A stretch of 64,000 nucleotides of DNA from G965230065 sp965230065 (GCA_965230065.1 OZ245942.1:6882001-6946000), one strand, 5' to 3'. Counted from the stretch's first letter, positions 9,033-18,365 are shown. Notes: generated from the sequence alone by a model not told the origin. Numbers and translations: made by a program.

Positions 9033-10103
9033 TTACACTCTTTCCAGTTTAATCGGATAGGTTTGGTTCGCATTCCACTGACATACGTAAATGTTTTTGT
9101 CATCATCTATGCATACGTCATGGCAATGGTGGAAAACAGGGGTTTCCTGTACCATCAGTTGGAGTTCTCCGTTTTTGTATTCCGGTTTTGTTCCGGCCGG
9201 ATTGGAAATCACCTTATCATTTTTGTCTAATATTGTAACAAAACCTGAATCAGGCGTTTGGTTCAGATAGCGCAACCTTGACCAGCACACACCGGCATAG
9301 AGGTTGTCATCATCCATTACCGCCCGGCATACGTAGGCTCCTGGCAGAAATATAGTTGACAAATACTTTCCATCCAGGGAGAACCTTTTGAAAGCATTGT
9401 GTGCCCTTGATGTGCAAATCAGCGTGGGGTTACTTTTATCCCTGTTATCGATACAAACACCGTGGGCTGTTTGAAATTGATCGTCTTTATCGCCTTTTCC
9501 TCCAAAATGCCGTATGTATTTTCCCTGGGCATCGTACTGGATAATGTATTGCGAACCGTATCCGTCGGCCACATAAATATCACCGTTCGGGCCAATGGCT
9601 GTTTCGGTAGGCTTGAAAGGGTCATCTTCTTTATAAATACCGAGGGAATGAGGGGTTTCCAGTGTAAGCAGCGTTTTACCTTCTACGGTGGTTTTTACTA
9701 CTTTGCCTTGTCCGGGGTCGCAAATGTAGAGCATGTCTTCACCGCCTTCGTTGTGCAGGCTGAGACCGTGCCCTCCAGGGAACTCATGTCCCCAGGTCTC
9801 CAGCAGCTTACCGGATTTATCGTAAATGATGATATTATTTTTGGTTTCATCCGTTACCATGATAAGCCTGCCTTTAGAGTCCATCACCATTTCATGGCAA
9901 TTTTTCACAGGCGTATTGTTGGGGTCAAGGTTGCCCCATTCCTTATGCACGCGGTAACGGTAGCCATTGTGGCCGAGTACTTCATCGCCCAATTTGGGTT
10001 TGCTCTTAAGAATGGTAAAGCTGAATTGAGGGGCAGCAGCCAAAGTGCCAGTAAACATGGCAGCTCCTTTTAAAAAACTTCTTCGTGTATTTTCCGATGT
10101 CAT
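9033..10103 (-). CDS. Tat-exported NHL-repeat beta-propeller protein
   Basis: About 356 residues. The N-terminus carries a twin-arginine signal (TRRSFLKGAAMF), so the protein is exported folded. NHL-type repeats follow: AIGPNGDIYVADGYGSQYII (~190-210), VCIDNRDKSNPTLICT, VCIDDDKNIYVCQWN. This layout resembles six-bladed propellers of the peptidyl-alpha-hydroxyglycine amidating lyase-like group, but I cannot assign a reaction. The start at 10103 was chosen because it places the Tat motif near the N-terminus; an ATG 8 codons upstream (10127) is possible. It lies between the FG-GAP protein and the amidohydrolase, all on the minus strand. Confidence 0.8.
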   Translation of the reverse strand: MTSENTRRSFLKGAAMFTGTLAAAPQFSFTILKSKPKLGDEVLGHNGYRYRVHKEWGNLDPNNTPVKNCHEMVMDSKGRLIMVTDETKNNIIIYDKSGKLLETWGHEFPGGHGLSLHNEGGEDMLYICDPGQGKVVKTTVEGKTLLTLETPHSLGIYKEDDPFKPTETAIGPNGDIYVADGYGSQYIIQYDAQGKYIRHFGGKGDKDDQFQTAHGVCIDNRDKSNPTLICTSRAHNAFKRFSLDGKYLSTIFLPGAYVCRAVMDDDNLYAGVCWSRLRYLNQTPDSGFVTILDKNDKVISNPAGTKPEYKNGELQLMVQETPVFHHCHDVCIDDDKNIYVCQWNANQTYPIKLERV

Positions 10104-10200
10104 TGCTTTGTGGTTTAGTTTCATCAATTGGCAATTTAATAATTGATTTTACACAAAACAATGTAAAGATTAGTTTGTAGCCCAAGATGAAAGTTGCTTT

Positions 10201-11775
10201 TCATTTGGCTTTCAACACTTTGCCGTACCGCTGTATATTAGTTTCCCCATCTTTCCTGGCTATTTTTCCGTTTACAATCACAACCTCAAAACCTTCGGCG
10301 AGTTGGTGCGGGCTTTCAAAAGTAGCTTTTGCTTTTACTTCGGCCGGGTCAAACACCAAAATATCAGCTTTTTTTCCCGCTGCCAAATGCCCCCGGCTGG
10401 GCAGGTGCATGGTTTGGGCAGAAAGATATGTCATTTTCCGGATGGCCTCTTCCAGGGGAAATAATTGCTTTTCCCGTACGTAGGTTTCAATAATTTTGGC
10501 AAAGGAACCATAGCCTCGCGGATGGCGCATGGTGAGGCTGCCATCTGAACAAACCATGACGAACGGGGCTTTCAGGAAAGTTTGCTGCAAGGTATCGTCC
10601 ATCACAAAATATGCACCGGATGCGCCCGTGGGGCCAATGTCATCTATCAGCACATCTTCAAAGGGTTTGTTCTTTTCAGTGGCTAATTGTGCCAGGGTTT
10701 TTCCGGCATACGGAGGCGTACCCAACAACGTAGCAGCTGGTCCGTTTCTTTGGTTTACCTTATTGCGTAAAAAAGTTGCCAGCTCATCCCGGCGAGTGCG
10801 TACTACCTGTTTGTAATTATTGGGGGCTTTTGCCCAATCAGGAAAAACAATGCCAATACCCGTGAAGCTGGCAGTGTAAGGATATACATCAGCCGTTACC
10901 ATAATGCTGTCTTGCCGTGCCTGTTCCAAAATGGTCAGGACTTCTTCTGCCCGTGCAGCCCCTTTGCCAAATACCGATTTCAGGTGCGAAACGTGTACCT
11001 GGCAATATTTTCCCTGCGCCAGCAATTCTTTGATGGAGGCTTCCAGGGCATCATCATCTTCATTTCGCACGTGGCTGGTGATGAGTTTACCGTTTTCGCC
11101 TAAAATTTCAGCCAGGTATTCCAGTTCATAAGCAGGTGCGTACATACCAGGGATGTATTCCAGCCCGGTAGTCATGCCGAAACAGCCAGCACTTAACTGA
11201 TCTTGCAGTAAATTTCCCATCTTTTCCAGCATTTCCTCCGTTGGGCGTTGGTGGTAATTCACCTTCGTCATCATGCGCAACGTACCGTGCCCCGTAAACA
11301 TGCCGATATTCACGCCTGGAACGGTATCTGCTACCTGCTGCATCCAGTTTCCAATGTCTACCACAGCCGGACTGCCCCCGTCTTTACCCAGAAAAATGGT
11401 GGTAACACCCATCGCCAGAAAGTTTTCAAAGGCAGGCGTTTCTAATGGGTTGCCATGCGCATGGGTATCAATGAAGCCCGGAGTAACTACCTTGCCCGTG
11501 GCATCAATGGTTTGGGCTGCGGTAATTTTTGTAGTATCAACTTTTCCGACAAAAACGATGGTATCTCCATTGACTAATACATCGGCTTGTGTGGGAGCCG
11601 TGCCTTTGCCATCTATTACTTTTCCGTTTTTGATGAGTAAGTCGAAGGAGGTAGTACGGTTGGCAATGAAATGGTCAAAAGCGGCAGGTTCCTGGGTATA
11701 GCTTACACAGGAAAAAAAAAGAATAGTCAGGATTAAATTTATCCAAACCTGAGTACCAACGAATTTATTTATCAT
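10201..11775 (-). CDS. Exported amidohydrolase, N-acyl-D-amino-acid deacylase type
   Basis: About 524 residues. The hydrophobic N-terminus (NLILTILFFSCVS) suggests export, possibly as a lipoprotein. The fold is amidohydrolase: FDLLIKNGKVIDGKG (start of the split beta sandwich), the metal-binding motif GFIDTHAHGN (~115-125), later metal and active-site regions TSHVRNEDD and VHVSHLK, and VCSDGSLTMRHPRGYG, the D-aminoacylase signature near the C-terminus. It ends with the classic KKADILVFDP and VIVNGKI strands. D-aminoacylases release D-amino acids from N-acyl forms in a metal-dependent way; dihydroorotase-like activity is the alternative. The start at 11775 was chosen because the signal peptide begins there; a longer frame opens at 11820. 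Confidence 0.88.
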   Translation of the reverse strand: MINKFVGTQVWINLILTILFFSCVSYTQEPAAFDHFIANRTTSFDLLIKNGKVIDGKGTAPTQADVLVNGDTIVFVGKVDTTKITAAQTIDATGKVVTPGFIDTHAHGNPLETPAFENFLAMGVTTIFLGKDGGSPAVVDIGNWMQQVADTVPGVNIGMFTGHGTLRMMTKVNYHQRPTEEMLEKMGNLLQDQLSAGCFGMTTGLEYIPGMYAPAYELEYLAEILGENGKLITSHVRNEDDDALEASIKELLAQGKYCQVHVSHLKSVFGKGAARAEEVLTILEQARQDSIMVTADVYPYTASFTGIGIVFPDWAKAPNNYKQVVRTRRDELATFLRNKVNQRNGPAATLLGTPPYAGKTLAQLATEKNKPFEDVLIDDIGPTGASGAYFVMDDTLQQTFLKAPFVMVCSDGSLTMRHPRGYGSFAKIIETYVREKQLFPLEEAIRKMTYLSAQTMHLPSRGHLAAGKKADILVFDPAEVKAKATFESPHQLAEGFEVVIVNGKIARKDGETNIQRYGKVLKAK

Positions 11776-11979
11776 GACAACTAAAAATTTATACTCCCAA
11801 TAACAAGCAGAAAAAAACAAATAGCAATTTTCATTATAGTTGCGAGTATACTTATTTTATTGGATGAATACATAAATGCAATGTATCTCTCTGGAAATTC
11901 TATGTTTCGTATTTCTATATTAATAACTATTTCGGATTTGCGAATACTGGCAGAATTGCTTGTATGACCATGAGAAAAG

Positions 11980-12004
11980 GGTTTAACTTTTTCAAGTTAG
12001 AACC
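11980..12004 (-). terminator. Terminator of the SbnA-like operon
   Basis: Read on the minus strand, GGTTCTAACTT and AAGTTAAACC arms (one bulge) are followed by CTTTTCT. It lies 6 bases after the stop of the last gene of the minus-strand operon. The 11821-12009 gap holds nothing else I recognise. Confidence 0.55.
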
Positions 12005-12009
12005 TTTCT

Positions 12010-13428
12010 TCAATCCTCAAACACTTCAAATTCTGGATTGAAGCTCTTTATAATTAGGTTTTTTGACAATTCAAAAAGATGGGCTTCCGATTCATAGAAG
12101 TGCATCATATAACCTGCTGTGTTAAAGAAGCAAACCATATCTCCAATGGCTGGTGTATGGGGCAACGCTATTTTTCGTTGCAAAATCACATCCTGCTCAA
12201 GACAGTAAGCACCTACAAAGTAACCAACTACCGGCTTGGTTTTCACTGGAGGATCACTCCTGTAAATTACCATTGGATCGAGCAAAAAATCAGCACTGGA
12301 GCTCCTGAGTTGGGTTCTGTTCATTTCCAATCCTATCAACAACTCCTGGTTGCTATCCCACTTTCGGAAGGCAACCCGCGACAGAGTAATACCCGATTGG
12401 TCTAGTAATGACCGTCCCGGCTCCATACGAAAAGCTATGTTGCGTTCGCGTAATAGTTTGGCAACGGTGCTACCATCTGCTTCATAGGTTAAAATAGCTT
12501 TTAAAAAAGTTGCCTTCGCAGTATTATTGAAATAGGGGTACGTATCCAGTTTTCCCTGCAACTTTCCATCTATTATTTTAAAACCCAGGCCATTATTCTG
12601 AAAAGTAATGGGAGACCTTCTGCCTTCAACCGCTTTTTTCAACTCATAAGCAAATGTTTGCCACTGGTTTTCATGTGCCAGGTAATTCATCAGCAACCCA
12701 CCGCCCATATCAATAAATTCAGTATTGATACCATCTCTGCGTAACGCATCGGCAATTTTTACCAGGGCGAAGATAGCAGCACCTCTTTCTTCTGTAGAAT
12801 ATCCGTTCAAGTGAAAATGAAAACCTTTAAATTTCATCCTATCCTGGGGCAAGATTTTTTCACGGATGATGGCAATTACATTTTCTATATCAAACCCAAA
12901 GCGGCTGTACAATTTTCTTTCATTTACGACAAACCCGCTTACTCTTACACCAATGTTTACTGTGGTATCCAGTTCCTCAGCTATTAGCGCTACTGCCTCC
13001 AGTTCATCCAGGTTGTCAATAATAAGCAGTACTTTATGCTGAATAGCCAACCGTAACAGTTGACTGTTTTTTATGGCAGCAGTAACTATTAGTTTATCAG
13101 GGCTTACGCCCATTTTCAGGCACTGGTATAACTCTTTGTAACTAGCCGTGTCCACCCCAAAACCTGCCTCTTTGGCGGCCTGTACAAATGCTTTACATTT
13201 ATTGGCTTTTCTGGCAAAGAAAATCAGGTGGCCCAAACTGTGTTCATCCAATAACGCGGCGTAGCTCTTATAATTCTGAATAAAAGGTTCGGTATGGTGG
13301 ATATTTATGGGCGAACCATACACTTCAAAAAGACTGCTTATGTATTCCTTATTCTCCAGAAACTTATGAACCCAGGGGGCGATTATGGGTGTAAGCGGCG
13401 GGTAAGTTGTATCAGTATGCTGTTTCAT
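12010..13428 (-). CDS. Y4yA/SbnH-like PLP-dependent decarboxylase (alanine racemase/DAPDC fold)
   Basis: A 472-residue fold-III PLP enzyme. The PLP lysine region is FFARKANKCKAF (~70-80), followed by GVDTASYKELYQCLKMG. HFHLNG and EFIDMGGGLLMNY give the glycine-rich phosphate loop, RMEPGRSLLDQSG the second domain, and CLEQDVILQRKIALP ... GDMVCFFNTAGYMMHF the C-terminal active-site block. It is related to diaminopimelate/ornithine decarboxylases and closest by eye to the Y4yA group. SbnH, which decarboxylates a diaminopropionate conjugate in staphyloferrin B synthesis, has the same fold. It overlaps the FAD gene upstream by 17 bases, so translation is probably coupled. Substrate unknown. Confidence 0.85.
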   Translation of the reverse strand: MKQHTDTTYPPLTPIIAPWVHKFLENKEYISSLFEVYGSPINIHHTEPFIQNYKSYAALLDEHSLGHLIFFARKANKCKAFVQAAKEAGFGVDTASYKELYQCLKMGVSPDKLIVTAAIKNSQLLRLAIQHKVLLIIDNLDELEAVALIAEELDTTVNIGVRVSGFVVNERKLYSRFGFDIENVIAIIREKILPQDRMKFKGFHFHLNGYSTEERGAAIFALVKIADALRRDGINTEFIDMGGGLLMNYLAHENQWQTFAYELKKAVEGRRSPITFQNNGLGFKIIDGKLQGKLDTYPYFNNTAKATFLKAILTYEADGSTVAKLLRERNIAFRMEPGRSLLDQSGITLSRVAFRKWDSNQELLIGLEMNRTQLRSSSADFLLDPMVIYRSDPPVKTKPVVGYFVGAYCLEQDVILQRKIALPHTPAIGDMVCFFNTAGYMMHFYESEAHLFELSKNLIIKSFNPEFEVFED

Positions 13429-15319
13429 TGTTCACTTCTTTGGATAAAATTTTTCTCACACGTTCTGCCCATTTATTTACAAAATTATTTCTATAGGGCG
13501 ACAAAGTATCATTGTCATAGGTAATGCCTTCTGTGGGAGTTCCTGTAGCAGTAATTGTTGGGTTCACTTCCTGCTTCTCACTGATGACTTGCCCATTTTC
13601 GTCAAGGGCAAGGCAACCGGGAAAATAAGAGTCGCCATTAAGAGGGCTTTTATTTTCAAAAAGGGTAACAGTTCCCCGTTTAAGCAAATTGGCATACAAG
13701 CCTTCTTGGGAATATTGAAAAGAAACTTTGGGAATCCGTGCATCTACTAAATACTGTACGTCAACAGAAGCTTTTGTGATGGCAGAAGTAAGTTGAAAAC
13801 CACCTGTCTGATTGTTGAACTCTACCTGTTGGCAAGAGCTAATATGAAAATCTAATATTCCACATTCAGCCAAAGCAAGTATCTTTTCCATATTTTCTAT
13901 GGGAGGCCCATACGTGATTCGTTGCAGAATACCATTGTAATGGCTGGCAAACTTTTGATGGGATTTTGAGGTAAGTCCCCCAAAACGAAATGCAATATCA
14001 AAGACGGGGGTGGCTGCCTTCCACACCTGTGAAATTGCCGCTACAGGACTGTATCGGGGCCCCTTTCTAGCGGCTTCATTTGCCTGGGCTATATAGGCTA
14101 CCATAAATTCATGTACTTCACCTCCGTGTTGGAAATTTTTATCAACCAAAGGATTGAAAAAAGCATTTATATTAAATCTTTCTTCTTCCGGAAATTGTGC
14201 ATGGAATAAATCGACATACTTCATCAATTTAGAAAATGACAATGGCTGCCCGGGCTGTAATGAAAAATCTTTAGTTTTAAAAAGCACTGTATAATAGACC
14301 TTTATCATCTCCTGCCTGAGCAGAGGCCAAAGGTCAGCCTCAAAATCAATTTCCCCAGACTTTCGATACTTTAACTTATGAAGAGCCTCCTGTGTAAAAA
14401 ATTGTAATTCAATTTTGTTGGCAGGAAGGTTAGGCCCTCTGCTGAGCATGGGGAGGCCACTTCTGGAAAAAGGATATATTTTCATTGGCTCATTTCCCGA
14501 AGGATGATAGGCAAATCTGTCAGCAGTTAATCGCATAAACCTGCCGCCTCTTCCTTCAGTAAGAGCCAAAACTGCATCTACAAACGTTAGCCCTAATCCT
14601 TTAAGCCCTACCGTGCCTCCCGGTGAAATACTGTTTAATCTTGATGACGTTGGATAAACAAAGGGTACAAAACCAGTATTTTTTTTCTTCTGAGTTTGAT
14701 GCAGCAACTCCTTTTCTTCTAAAGTTAACTGCCTGGACGGATGCCCTGTGGCCAGTAAAATATGGAGATAATGATAGGGCAAGTATTCCTCATCTCGTTT
14801 TTTTCCTCTCCATTTTATTTGATAGCTATTATCACATTTTATTAATCCTGTTACTTCTCCTACAAACTTTTTGAGTTTTACCTGTGCAGGTAAATTCTTT
14901 TCAATAGCTGCAAAGCTTTCTTCTAAGTAAGACCCAACCCTGGTCCGGGATGAAAAGCCATCTTCATTTACAGGTGTGTTTCTACCAGTTTTCGTTTTTA
15001 GCCACTCGGTAAAGGTCAAAGGCGCAGGTACTATGGAGTAAGGTTTTTCATTAATCCGGGTATCTATTTCCCTATTACAGATGTTCATCTTCAGGTATTC
15101 GGGCTGGTCTGAGCGATACACATCTCCACTGCCAAAAAAAGGAGTGCGGTTGAAAACATGAATCTCAACTTTTGCAGTTACCGGATGGGTAGCCAATTGG
15201 GCGATTAGGCGTTCCAGTCCATACATGCCTTTGGGACCGCCTCCTATAATAGCAATACAGGCACGGACTTCCTGGCTCTCCTGTTGGCTAATTTCCTGTA
15301 TATAAGAAGTGTGATTAAT
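13412..15319 (-). CDS. FAD/NAD(P)-binding protein, start codon not AUG
   Basis: The first ATG (15226) lies inside the Rossmann motif: the codons just upstream read ACIAIIGGGPKG, the dinucleotide-binding GxGxxG, continuing into MYGLERLIAQL. Upstream to the stop at 15338-15340 there is no ATG, GTG or TTG in frame, only ATT/ATC/ATA codons; ATT at 15317-15319 is proposed (~635 aa), but ATC or ATA cannot be excluded. The body matches the FAD-NAD(P)-binding group (Pyr_redox_9-like): ILLATGHPSRQL (~190), GLKGLGLTFVDAVLAL (~240) and a C-terminal VDARIPKV region. It sits 26 bases after the SbnA-like gene and overlaps the decarboxylase. Likely an oxidase or hydroxylase of the operon's product, a role SbnB plays in the Sbn pathway. 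Confidence 0.8.
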   Translation of the reverse strand: MNHTSYIQEISQQESQEVRACIAIIGGGPKGMYGLERLIAQLATHPVTAKVEIHVFNRTPFFGSGDVYRSDQPEYLKMNICNREIDTRINEKPYSIVPAPLTFTEWLKTKTGRNTPVNEDGFSSRTRVGSYLEESFAAIEKNLPAQVKLKKFVGEVTGLIKCDNSYQIKWRGKKRDEEYLPYHYLHILLATGHPSRQLTLEEKELLHQTQKKKNTGFVPFVYPTSSRLNSISPGGTVGLKGLGLTFVDAVLALTEGRGGRFMRLTADRFAYHPSGNEPMKIYPFSRSGLPMLSRGPNLPANKIELQFFTQEALHKLKYRKSGEIDFEADLWPLLRQEMIKVYYTVLFKTKDFSLQPGQPLSFSKLMKYVDLFHAQFPEEERFNINAFFNPLVDKNFQHGGEVHEFMVAYIAQANEAARKGPRYSPVAAISQVWKAATPVFDIAFRFGGLTSKSHQKFASHYNGILQRITYGPPIENMEKILALAECGILDFHISSCQQVEFNNQTGGFQLTSAITKASVDVQYLVDARIPKVSFQYSQEGLYANLLKRGTVTLFENKSPLNGDSYFPGCLALDENGQVISEKQEVNPTITATGTPTEGITYDNDTLSPYRNNFVNKWAERVRKILSKEVNNETAY

Positions 15320-15345
15320 GATGATTTCTAGGTTTTTTTAGATAA

Positions 15346-16350
15346 CTAAAATGTTAACTGCAACTCTTCCGTTTCCAGTTCAATACCGTTAAAATGCTTT
15401 TTTACCCATACTTTAGAATAAATGGTATCCAGGTAGCGTTCGCCCCTGTCACATATAATCATGGCACAATTGGCATTTTCAGGAACCTGTGGTAAGTACT
15501 TCCGAATAGCACTCACTACCGCACCAGACGAACCACCAGCAAGGATAGCTTCCCGGTAAAGCAACTGATGACATCCGATCACACAATCTTTATCACTTAC
15601 ATGAATTACATCTGCTATCAAGTCAGGATTAAGCAAGTGGGAAGGCTTGCCTGCACCGTGGCCTGGTATGAGCCGTTTAGCTAAGGGTTGGTTAAAAATT
15701 GCACTACCTTCGGCGTCTACGGCTATTATTTTTGTATTCAGTCCTGCTTCTCTGGCATATTCAGCACACCCCATGATGGTACCGCAAGTGCTGGTGGCAA
15801 TAAACAAATAGTCGATGTTGCCTCCCAAAGCAGTTATCATTTCTTTCATGGTTTGGCGATGTGCCATTGGGTTGGCCTGATTGGCATATTGGTTGGGCCA
15901 AAAACCATTCTCCACTTCATTTAACAAATGGTGGACGCGTTCAAGTCTGGCTGTTAAATAACTACCATTTTGTGAGGGAGTGGTCACTTTTTCTATTTGT
16001 ACCCCATAGGCTGCTAAAATTTTGAGTGTATGAACGTTTATCAATGGGTCAACCACAATGATGAGGTTAAGGCCATACTTCAAACAAACCTGGGCCAGCC
16101 CAATGGCCATGTTGCCCGAACTGGATTCAATCACGGTAGTTCCCTTACTTATTTTGCCCTGGATGATTGCCTGAAGCAAGATATTATAGGCAGTTCTGTC
16201 TTTGATACTACCGCCCGGGTTCAACAATTCTAACTTGGCAAATAAGTTCAAATTATACTCGGGAAACAGGTTGGCTAACCGCACCACCGGGGTATTTCCT
16301 ATTATAGATAATACACCTTCAGAAAGGGTATGTGTTTTTATATCAGTCAT
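15346..16350 (-). CDS. SbnA-like PLP synthase (cysteine-synthase superfamily)
   Basis: A 334-residue fold-II PLP enzyme. The PLP lysine motif is NPGGSIKDR (~47-55) and the substrate loop reads ESSSGN (~76-81) in place of the TSGN of cysteine synthase. ESSSGN is the form seen in SbnA, which joins O-phosphoserine and glutamate to N-(1-amino-1-carboxyethyl)glutamate, a precursor of 2,3-diaminopropionate. ATSTCGTIMG gives the PLP phosphate loop and GGSSGAVVSAI the C-terminal block. Its ATG overlaps the stop of the DUF3891 gene (ATGA). The SbnA assignment is by motif; another beta-substitution with a similar substrate is possible. Confidence 0.85.
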   Translation of the reverse strand: MTDIKTHTLSEGVLSIIGNTPVVRLANLFPEYNLNLFAKLELLNPGGSIKDRTAYNILLQAIIQGKISKGTTVIESSSGNMAIGLAQVCLKYGLNLIIVVDPLINVHTLKILAAYGVQIEKVTTPSQNGSYLTARLERVHHLLNEVENGFWPNQYANQANPMAHRQTMKEMITALGGNIDYLFIATSTCGTIMGCAEYAREAGLNTKIIAVDAEGSAIFNQPLAKRLIPGHGAGKPSHLLNPDLIADVIHVSDKDCVIGCHQLLYREAILAGGSSGAVVSAIRKYLPQVPENANCAMIICDRGERYLDTIYSKVWVKKHFNGIELETEELQLTF

Positions 16351-17084
16351 TCAATATTTGATTTTCTAAATTCCCAACACCTAATATCAGGTTGGGTAGC
16401 TTCAATATTACTTTTCAATTCTTTTGTAGATGCAAACTTTAACTTTTCAAGTCGGTATACTTCTGCGCTTACTTTAAAGTTGTTACTTTCAAAACACCAG
16501 GGTGTGACTTGCACGATATGATCACCCAAATGCTGAATATAGTTGGTTTTTTCGTTGTACAAACTTCCTATCTCCATCTTTTGTTCAATGTTTCTTAATC
16601 GGTTTTGGCACAGTATAAGAGAACACTCATCACACCAGCGTAAGAAGCTGTAGTAATTTTCCATGGTCTCTTTTTTTACAGAAAATGAGCGCCGTAATTC
16701 TTTTTGCAACTGTACCTGATCTTTGAGAAACCTCTCAAGTTCAACTGATTTATTCTGAAGGTTTCCATACAGAGCGGTAACATGCATAGAAACGAGCAGG
16801 GTAATCCAACGGGATTTGTGTTTGGCTTCTTTCACAACACGTTCTGCCTGCGCCAAATTCAGCTCAAACAGGGTGAAATCCAGGGGCCTGCCTGCATCTG
16901 TTATATGGCTGTTTTCATTCCAGTCTGTTTGTCCGTCATCATGCTCCAGGATGGCACTCAGCATTTCAATCCAGTAAGGCGGCCGGTATTTGTGCTGAAT
17001 TTCCTGTGCAATGGCTCCCGCCAAAAGCGCGTGATTGCGCTGGAATATTATTTCCCAACCATTTTCCAAACTGTTTACTATCAT
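16347..17084 (-). CDS. DUF3891-like protein
   Basis: A 245-residue soluble protein without a signal peptide. Conserved-looking histidine/acid blocks RNHALLAGAIAQEI (~16-29), LEHDDGQTDW (~46-55) and SMHVTALYG (~108) resemble the DUF3891 family, whose helical layout suggests an HD-domain-like metal site. Its start overlaps the stop of the DUF421 gene by 4 bases and its stop overlaps the SbnA-like start by 4, so it is a true operon member. No function is known to me; a phosphohydrolase-like role is only a guess. Confidence 0.7.
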   Translation of the reverse strand: MIVNSLENGWEIIFQRNHALLAGAIAQEIQHKYRPPYWIEMLSAILEHDDGQTDWNENSHITDAGRPLDFTLFELNLAQAERVVKEAKHKSRWITLLVSMHVTALYGNLQNKSVELERFLKDQVQLQKELRRSFSVKKETMENYYSFLRWCDECSLILCQNRLRNIEQKMEIGSLYNEKTNYIQHLGDHIVQVTPWCFESNNFKVSAEVYRLEKLKFASTKELKSNIEATQPDIRCWEFRKSNIE

Positions 17085-17644
17085 TGCTCATCGGGGGTTT
17101 GGGATACATATCTTAAGATATCCTCTTCCAGCTCATCATTTTCTGCACCTGTATGCAATACTGATATATCGCCCGTGGTTTCTAAAACAACGGCCAGGAC
17201 TTGTTTTTTCTGGGTTACATTAGCTTCCCTGAGTTTTGCATACAAGTCAGCCTCTGTTACCCTTGTTGCTTTCAGGTTGCTGCGAATAATATGTTCCCCT
17301 TTCATCAACAAAACAGGGGTATTTGTAACAGCTTCTTCAAAAGCATCACTTCTTTTCCTGATTAATGCGATAACAGCCTGCAAGCCAATAAGCAAAGCCA
17401 GCCCTATGATGCCCTGCAATACACTTTCTTTTTCAGAAAGCATGGTAGAGGCTATCAGGCTACCAATGGCAATGGTGATGGCAAAGTCAAAGCTGCTCAT
17501 CTTGGCAAAGGTGCGCAAACCATTTATTCTGGTAATAACAATGACTGCGAGATAAATAAGAATAGTAGAAAGAATGGTAGAACTTATGGAGTAGGTATTA
17601 CCAAATAACCAGGAGAAGTCTTCAAATACTTGCATAATGAGCAT
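17081..17644 (-). CDS. DUF421 (YetF-type) membrane protein
   Basis: A 187-residue protein with three hydrophobic helices in the first ~105 residues (ILSTILIYLAVIVI, FAITIAIGSLIASTM, GIIGLALLIGLQAVIALI). A small cytoplasmic domain follows, containing LKATRVTEADLYAKLREANV, the YetF-type C-terminal domain. It is the first gene of the minus-strand five-gene operon and overlaps the next gene by 4 bases. DUF421 proteins are poorly characterised; the biosynthetic context may be incidental or may point to export. Confidence 0.82.
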   Translation of the reverse strand: MLIMQVFEDFSWLFGNTYSISSTILSTILIYLAVIVITRINGLRTFAKMSSFDFAITIAIGSLIASTMLSEKESVLQGIIGLALLIGLQAVIALIRKRSDAFEEAVTNTPVLLMKGEHIIRSNLKATRVTEADLYAKLREANVTQKKQVLAVVLETTGDISVLHTGAENDELEEDILRYVSQTPDEQ

Positions 17645-17934
17645 ATTTTAGGTCTAATACTCAATACCCAAATAACCTGCCACCCCTCTTCCCAACAGGC
17701 AAATAGGTTTGTGATAGGTTAAAAGGGAAGGTAAACAAGGTGTGGCGCTGATAAATTTTCCATTATGGTGAACTGCAATTGAGTAGTTTTTTTCCAATAG
17801 TTGTGTAGCCCCATCTACAATTGGCCGTCATAAATACTTGAAAACAACCTCAAATAGCCGCAAACAGGCAATGGAATACATATTGAAATATTTAAGGCAT
17901 AGAAAAATAATGTTAACCTTAAATAATTGAAATC

Positions 17935-18321
17935 ATGAATACCCAAATAAATAATTTGATTTTATCTGCCTCTTCTATAGAAGGCACTATCGTACGTACA
18001 CCTGCTGATGAAAAAGTGGGAGACATAAAAGATATTATGCTGGATACCAACACTGGTGAAGTAGTGTATGCCGTGCTATCTGTAGACACCGGATTTTTAA
18101 ACCTGGGCAGTAAGTATTTTGCCATTCCCTGGAAAGCACTCTCTTTTGACACAAACCAGGAGGAAGTAGTTGTATTTGATGTGGACAAAGGAAAACTGGA
18201 AAACTCTCCGGGGTTTGATAAAGACAACTGGCCTACATCAGCGCAGTCTGACTTTATTGATGAAGTTCATACTTATTATGGGTATGAGGCGTACAGCAAT
18301 AGAGAAAGAGCCAACTACTAA
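17935..18321 (+). CDS. PRC-barrel domain protein
   Basis: A 128-residue soluble protein with the PRC-barrel pattern: SIEGTIVRTPADEKVGDIKD (~13-32), DTNTGEVVYAVLSVD (~37-51), YFAIPWKALSF (~61). PRC-barrels are small beta domains found in stress proteins and RimM-type RNA factors. Genes like this often sit with envelope or desiccation stress genes, which fits the Pmp3-like gene and lipoprotein gene that follow. A terminator-like hairpin separates it from the Pmp3 gene. The upstream 290-base gap is the divergent promoter region shared with the DUF421 operon; I see no clear promoter match in it. Confidence 0.85.
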   Translation: MNTQINNLILSASSIEGTIVRTPADEKVGDIKDIMLDTNTGEVVYAVLSVDTGFLNLGSKYFAIPWKALSFDTNQEEVVVFDVDKGKLENSPGFDKDNWPTSAQSDFIDEVHTYYGYEAYSNRERANY

Positions 18322-18334
18322 ACAACCAAATTGG

Positions 18335-18365
18335 GCATCTCCCTGCATGGGAGGTGCTTTTTCCC
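18335..18365 (+). terminator. Hairpin terminator after the PRC-barrel gene
   Basis: Arms GCATCTCCC and GGGAGGTGC (one G-T pair), 5-base loop, followed by TTTTTTCCC. It lies 14 bases after the stop at 18321, so the Pmp3-like gene may be partly uncoupled. Confidence 0.7.
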
